A DNA stretch of 64,000 nucleotides from Peribacillus alkalitolerans. GTDB taxonomy: Bacteria; Bacillota; Bacilli; Bacillales; DSM-1321. The position numbers and the translations under genes are program-made. Shown piece by piece: positions 54,717 through 64,000 of the stretch. The notes below the pieces were generated by a model. The model did no database searches. It was not told the origin of the DNA and worked only from the letters and a program-made list of their open reading frames with translations. How positions within the stretch are numbered: position 1 is the stretch's first letter; each line of letters begins with the position of its first letter. The stretch is from assembly GCF_010882125.1 (NCBI RefSeq), contig NZ_JAAGVZ010000001.1, positions 372,001 through 436,000 of the forward strand, in the 5' to 3' direction.

Positions 54717-55229
54717 TTACATCACCTTCTTTCCGGTTTTTGCTTCGTGGCGAATCTTTTCTCTCAATTTATTAATCCCGTACATGAGTGCAGCAGGATT
54801 GGGAGGACATCCTGGTATGTATACATCAACTGGAACGATTTGGTCTACACCTTTTACGACACTATATGACTTGATATACGGTCCGCCTGCTGTAGCACAT
54901 GATCCCATTGCAATGACCCATTTTGGCTCAGGCATTTGGTCATATAGACGCTTTACGATAGGTGCCATTTTTTTCGTTACAGTTCCAGAAACAATCATGA
55001 CGTCAGATTGTCTAGGTGATGTTCGGAAAAAAGAGCCGAAACGGTCTAAGTCATAATGAGACGAGCCTACTCCCATCATCTCAATGGCGCAACAAGCTAA
55101 ACCAAATGTCATTGGCCATAACGAATTGCTTCGAGCCCAAGCCTTGATTTGTTCCAAGGTTGCCATGAAAACATTTTGCCTTAACTCTTCCATTTCTTCT
55201 GGAGAAATTCCCTCTAACTTTAAGTCCAT
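54717..55229 (-). CDS. nuoB: NADH-quinone oxidoreductase subunit B
   Basis: 170 residues from ATG 55229 (AGAAGGTG upstream). [4Fe-4S] N2 ligands in [19 protein letters not shown] and PGCPPNP. Overlaps nuoA end by 10 nt. It transfers electrons to quinone. Confidence 0.97.
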   Translation of the reverse strand: MDLKLEGISPEEMEELRQNVFMATLEQIKAWARSNSLWPMTFGLACCAIEMMGVGSSHYDLDRFGSFFRTSPRQSDVMIVSGTVTKKMAPIVKRLYDQMPEPKWVIAMGSCATAGGPYIKSYSVVKGVDQIVPVDVYIPGCPPNPAALMYGINKLREKIRHEAKTGKKVM

Positions 55230-55594
55230 TTCAGCACCTTCTTTTTCCAAGCATAAACAAGTCCAATGATAAGCATAAATACGAAAATCATCATTTCAAT
55301 CAATGCAAAAATGCCCAATTTTTCGTACGCTACAGCCCACGGATATAGAAACACTGTCTCTACGTCAAAAATGACGAACATCAGGGCAAAAATATAATAG
55401 CGGACATTAAATTGGACTCTCGAATCATGGAATGGTTCCATCCCACTCTCATACGTTGTATACTTCGCCTCAATCGGCTTGTACGGTCGCAACAATTTCC
55501 CTAAAAACAACGCCACAACCGGAAGCAATACCCCTAGACACAGAAACACAAAAACAATCAGATAGTTGTTCTGATACAGGTTTAATAGCTCCAT
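55220..55594 (-). CDS. nuoA: NADH-quinone oxidoreductase subunit A
   Basis: 124 residues from ATG 55594, behind AAAGGGGGATGGGC; the upstream ATG 55600 has no spacing. Three membrane helices; [22 protein letters not shown] is the family signature. First gene of the complex I operon. Confidence 0.96.
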   Translation of the reverse strand: MELLNLYQNNYLIVFVFLCLGVLLPVVALFLGKLLRPYKPIEAKYTTYESGMEPFHDSRVQFNVRYYIFALMFVIFDVETVFLYPWAVAYEKLGIFALIEMMIFVFMLIIGLVYAWKKKVLKWT

Positions 55595-55688
55595 GCCCAT
55601 CCCCCTTTGTTTTTTAGTGTCAAACCATTAGAATCAATAAACTCTTAAAAAAACTGACCATTCAGAAATTTCAAATGTAACCGAATAC

Positions 55689-55717
55689 ATTATATCACTG
55701 ATGGAAAAACGTGTCGA
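55689..55717 (-). promoter_or_regulatory. Promoter of the nuo operon
   Basis: On the minus strand TCGACA (55717-55712), 17 nt, then TATAAT (55694-55689): a near-consensus sigma-A promoter. It gives a leader of roughly 90 nt before nuoA. The rest of 55718-55979 shows no gene or strong signal. Confidence 0.75.
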
Positions 55718-55979
55718 TAATACCTGCCAATGTTTGCTAATAGTACACAATTTAAATATATGTCCAACTGTTGGGAAAAATTTGTCCAATTTAATGGAGA
55801 TTTATTAATGAATCATTGGGTTTGATTATTCGAATGTTGTTTTTGACAGATCTTTCTTAACGTACTCTTGAGCTTTTGAAGTTTTGGCTCTTATCCACAT
55901 ACTCACAAATGAGCTAGTAAGGGTTGTTATTTTGGTAAATACTAATACAATGTAAAATTCTTGGAACAAAGGTGAAATC

Positions 55980-56666
55980 ATGGAAAACATACTTGAAGCT
56001 GTTTTCAGATCTATAGCCAGTTATATTATTTTGATACTAGTTACTTATTTCGTTGGAAAGAATATAAATTCTCATAAAAACTACTATAGTTTTGCTTTTT
56101 CAGTAACCCTCGGGTCATTTATAGCCAACATGGGATTTAATATCAATATTGACTTTTTAACCTTCCTGTTTTCATTTACTACGGTCATTCTAATGTTCTA
56201 TGTATCTTTACTATTATCCACTAGAAGCCAAAAGCTTCGAAAGTGGCTTTCTGGTCGACCTACTATTCTGGTTGAACATGGGAAAATACTTGATGAAAAC
56301 ATGAAAAAAATTAAATTCACTGTGGATGATCTCACTCAACGTATGAGAGAACTCGGAGTATTTGATATTAATGAAGTAGAGTTTGCATTATTAGAAGCAA
56401 GTGGTGAACTGTCCATCTTGAAAAGGAATGAATTTAAAGAAACTACAATAAAAGATTTCCATTTTCCATTGTCCAAAGTTCCCTTACCAATTGAATTAAT
56501 TATGGACGGGAAGATAATTTTAAAAAACTTAAACAGCCACTATAATTTGCAATGGATTCAAAAGGAATGTGATAAAAGAAACCTGAAGGTAGAAGATATT
56601 TATTACGCAGTTATCAACAGTAATGGCTCGCTTTTTGTGGATACCTACTCTGTTACGAATCGTTAA
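55980..56666 (+). CDS. DUF421-family membrane protein
   Basis: 228 residues: three membrane helices (about 10-85) then a cytoplasmic DUF421 domain with GRPTILVEHGKILDENMKK, followed by LTQRMRELGVFDINEVEFALLE-type words. This is the YetF/YrbG family. In spore formers some are spore proteins (recollection). AAAGGTG precedes the ATG. Divergent from nuoA. Confidence 0.85.
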   Translation: MENILEAVFRSIASYIILILVTYFVGKNINSHKNYYSFAFSVTLGSFIANMGFNINIDFLTFLFSFTTVILMFYVSLLLSTRSQKLRKWLSGRPTILVEHGKILDENMKKIKFTVDDLTQRMRELGVFDINEVEFALLEASGELSILKRNEFKETTIKDFHFPLSKVPLPIELIMDGKIILKNLNSHYNLQWIQKECDKRNLKVEDIYYAVINSNGSLFVDTYSVTNR

Positions 56667-56689
56667 CCTTACGATGTAGATTGAAATCG

Positions 56690-57225
56690 GGGCTATTGTG
56701 GTGGATAAGTGGATGAAACGATGGATATTGGCACTTAATAATTCGTGAATGCATAAATTAGTGGATAAAATGTGGATTTCTTTAAAAAGTGAAGGGTAAA
56801 TCCTCCGGATGAGAAGGATATCCGGTGGATTCTAAATGGTATCAGGGATATAGTAGTGGATAAATGAACGAAGTGGTGGATATCGGCTTTTAAAAAATAG
56901 TAAAGGCAAAAATAAGTGGATAAAATGTGGATTTCTCCAAAAAGTGTAGGGTAAATTTTGAAAAGTGAAGGGTAAATCCTCCAGAAGTGAAGGATATCCG
57001 GTGGAGTGTGTATGATATCAGGGCTTTAGCGGTCGGTAAATGAACGAAGTGATGGATATCGGCAACTAAAAAATAGTAAAAACAAAAATAAGTGGATAAA
57101 ATGTGGACTTTTCCAAAAAGTGAAGGATAAATTTCAAAATGTGAAGGGTAAATCCTCCAAAAGTGCAGGATATCTGAGGGTAAGTGAATGATATCGAGTG
57201 TAAAGTGATTGATAAAATAGGGACC
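56690..57225. repeat. Long degenerate array of GTGGATA/GTGAAGG words, with three larger direct repeats
   Basis: About 535 bp without a gene. Related segments start near 56701, 56856 and 57032; each has GT[GC]G[GA]TAA..., then ATGGATAT(T/C)GGC or GTGGATATCGGC, AGTGGATAAAATGTGG and GTGAAGGGTAAATCCTCC (155 and 176 bp apart). Inside, GTG-starting words recur about every 21 bp. It lies between the DUF421 gene and the atpC terminator. Confidence 0.8.
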
Positions 57226-57293
57226 ACAGTTGTCATAATATAACTAAAAAACACAACTCACAAATACTTTTCAGCCCAAATGAAAACAAGCAA

Positions 57294-57319
57294 AAACCCT
57301 TCCATCCGGAAGGGTTTTT
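57294..57319 (-). terminator. Terminator of the atp operon
   Basis: AAACCCTTCC-N4-GGAAGGGTTT with a T run on the plus side and TTGCTTG on the minus side. It is immediately downstream of the atpC stop; the minus-strand T tract is short. Confidence 0.75.
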
Positions 57320-57323
57320 TATA

Positions 57324-57749
<426 letters not shown>

Positions 57750-57752
57750 TTA

Positions 57753-59180
<1,428 letters not shown>

Positions 59181-59230
59181 TCAATCAAGATACACCGGCA
59201 GCACATCGAACAGCTACCGGTATCCATTTC

Positions 59231-60094
<864 letters not shown>

Positions 60095-60130
60095 TCACCA
60101 TCCTTTTCATTTTCATTAGACTTCAAACGA

Positions 60131-61654
<1,524 letters not shown>

Positions 61655-61663
61655 CTACGAATG

Positions 61664-62200
61664 TTATCCTAATAGTTGCTGCTCAAGGCGCTCAAGCTTG
61701 CCGCTTACGCTTCCGTCAAAAATACGGTTGCCAATTCGAAGCTTAATGCCACCAAGAATGCTACGGTCTACTATATTTTCAATTCTTAATGTCTTTTTAC
61801 CAACTTTTGCAGCAAATGAAGTAGAAACGGCTTCTTTTTCTGCCTCAGTTAGTGGACGAACAGAATAAACTTGCGCTTCTGCCACTGATTTGAACTCATT
61901 TGCAAGTTCAATGAATTCCGATGCCATTGCTGCAATAGCGTCCGTTCTATGACGATCATTCATCAAGGCAATCGTATTTTGAACTTGAATAGATGTATTG
62001 GAAAGAACTTCTTTAATGAAAGATTTTTTCTGTTCAGAAGAAACTTTCGGGTGTGTTAAGAACGTTACCAGTTCTTGATTATTAGAGAAAACTTCTTTAA
62101 TTACGCGAATTTCTTCTTCGATTTGATCGAGAAGATTTTGTTCTTGAGCAATTTGAAAAAGAGCTACGGCATATCTCTTTGCTACTGAAGTATCGCTCAT
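61664..62200 (-). CDS. atpH: ATP synthase delta subunit
   Basis: 178 residues: six-helix N-terminal OSCP domain (VAKRYAVALFQIAQEQN) and C-terminal beta part (GGIKLRIGNRIFDGSV). Peripheral stalk. Two nt after atpF. Confidence 0.95.
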   Translation of the reverse strand: MSDTSVAKRYAVALFQIAQEQNLLDQIEEEIRVIKEVFSNNQELVTFLTHPKVSSEQKKSFIKEVLSNTSIQVQNTIALMNDRHRTDAIAAMASEFIELANEFKSVAEAQVYSVRPLTEAEKEAVSTSFAAKVGKKTLRIENIVDRSILGGIKLRIGNRIFDGSVSGKLERLEQQLLG

Positions 62201-62202
62201 AG

Positions 62203-62718
62203 TTATTCTCCTGCCTCTTTGATGTACTCATCAATCAATTTTTCTTGATCAGCTTCTGAAAGTTCTTTTTCAATCACTTTAGATGCAATAAGTACAGATA
62301 AGGAAGCAACTTGCTCACGTAGAGCTGCAACTGCTTTTTCTTTCTCCTGGACAATTTCACGCTTAGCTGATTCTTTAATACGCTCAGCTTCCATGCGTGC
62401 TGCCGAGATGATTTCTTCGCGTTGCACGTCACCTTGTTTTTTCGCGTTTTCAATAAGTTGTCCCGCTTCAACACGTGACTGTTTTAAAAGTTCACGTTGC
62501 TCTTCTAAAAGCTTGCTTGCTTCTACACGGCTAGTTTCAGCCGCTGTGATTTCACCCGCAATATGAGTTTCACGTTCTTTCATGATTCCCATTAGCGGAC
62601 CAAAAGCAAATTTCTTAAGCAACGCTAACAAAATGATAAAAATGACAAGCTGGAAAATTACATCTCCACTATTAAACTGGGCACCTGCTGACCCAAGTAC
62701 AAGACCACTTGTTAACAC
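62203..62718 (-). CDS. atpF: ATP synthase b subunit
   Basis: 171 residues from GTG 62718: one membrane helix (about 18-38) and a long charged helix. Peripheral stalk. It follows atpE by 176 nt. Confidence 0.95.
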   Translation of the reverse strand: MLTSGLVLGSAGAQFNSGDVIFQLVIFIILLALLKKFAFGPLMGIMKERETHIAGEITAAETSRVEASKLLEEQRELLKQSRVEAGQLIENAKKQGDVQREEIISAARMEAERIKESAKREIVQEKEKAVAALREQVASLSVLIASKVIEKELSEADQEKLIDEYIKEAGE

Positions 62719-62839
62719 GCTCGGTTCACTCCCTTCAAGAGATTCACTTATAAAAGCTTTAAATTTTCAAAATTGTATGCTTTGAAAAGGGATTTTTAAG
62801 GTTGAATTACTTAGAAAAATTAGATTTAAAGCATAAATG

Positions 62840-62875
62840 AATGGCGAAGGTTCTTATGGAATGATCTTCGCCATT
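62840..62875 (-). other. Intercistronic hairpin between atpE and atpF
   Basis: AATGGCGAAG and CTTCGCCATT, 10 perfect pairs around a 16-nt loop, 19 nt after the atpE stop, without a T run. It is likely an mRNA-stabilising or processing element that raises the c-subunit level. Confidence 0.65.
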
Positions 62876-62894
62876 ATTGAACATTTTAATTATC

Positions 62895-63134
<240 letters not shown>

Positions 63135-63200
63135 TTAAAAATGTAAGTTTTTTTTATGTTACAAAAAATTAGATATGTTCTTAATGAACAAATTTTATAA

Positions 63201-63941
<741 letters not shown>

Positions 63942-63957
63942 TCACCTCTCTTCTTTA

Positions 63958-64000
63958 CTACCGTCGTAATTTTTGAATAAAAAAATCTATCATAATGACC
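63958..64000 (-). CDS. atpI: ATP synthase subunit I, C-terminal end (cut by window edge)
   Basis: The final 13 codons read VIMIDFFIQKLRR and a TAG stop, 23 nt upstream of the atpB start. It is in the position and reading frame expected for atpI. Only the tail is present. Confidence 0.7.
   Translation of the reverse strand, partial: VIMIDFFIQKLRR

Overview
The window is a low-GC Firmicute chromosome segment, almost certainly a sporulating, flagellated Bacillaceae (Bacillus in the broad sense). Support comes from spoIIID, spoIIQ and spoIID, flhO/flhP next to mbl, a SinR/SinI pair, the T-box-controlled trp operon, strong AGGAGG ribosome-binding sites, frequent GTG/TTG starts and the Bacillus-type atp operon. 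I do not name a species.

About 0-14 kb is accessory. It holds an operon of three exported proteins (two with Ig-like SbsA/Big_5 domains), then sinR (+) convergent with a 46-codon sinI-like gene (-). The sinI-like gene is preceded by an excellent match to a class I cyclic-di-GMP riboswitch. Next, all on the minus strand, come a degenerate HD-GYP membrane protein with a NarL-type response regulator and its sensor kinase, and upstream of them a five-gene operon: a private type I signal peptidase between four small secreted coiled-coil proteins. The four share a motif at the predicted mature N-terminus. The layout (SinR/SinI beside a signal peptidase plus secreted structural proteins) recalls tapA-sipW-tasA, but the proteins are different. 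I regard this as the candidate undescribed system: a c-di-GMP-linked extracellular assembly locus. A CorA-like protein, an M15 endopeptidase, a decayed REP-type fragment and an RNPP-type peptide-sensor regulator follow.

About 14-36 kb is conserved Bacillus core: ywqB-ywqA (SWIM protein and SNF2 helicase), a large cell-envelope subtilase, ssbB, ywpF, a lipoprotein, fabZ, an EpuA-type small membrane protein, flhP-flhO, mbl, spoIIID, spoIIQ, a VanZ-like gene, spoIID, murAA, ywmB and ywzB. About 36-43.5 kb is trpEGDCFBA behind two tandem tryptophan T-boxes. About 44.7-55.6 kb is an 11-gene complex I operon (nuoABCDHIJKLMN, no nuoEFG) whose NuoC has a long repetitive Ala/Lys tail. The end of the window is atpB-E-F-H-A-G-D-C, with the last codons of atpI at the edge.

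The intergenic DNA holds an unexplained pattern: at least four locus-specific degenerate arrays with a period of about 20-21 bp (28.1, 32.0, 43.6 and 56.7-57.2 kb), each with a different core word. A palindromic element of about 130 bp sits inside the nuo operon, and a truncated copy lies just beyond its end.
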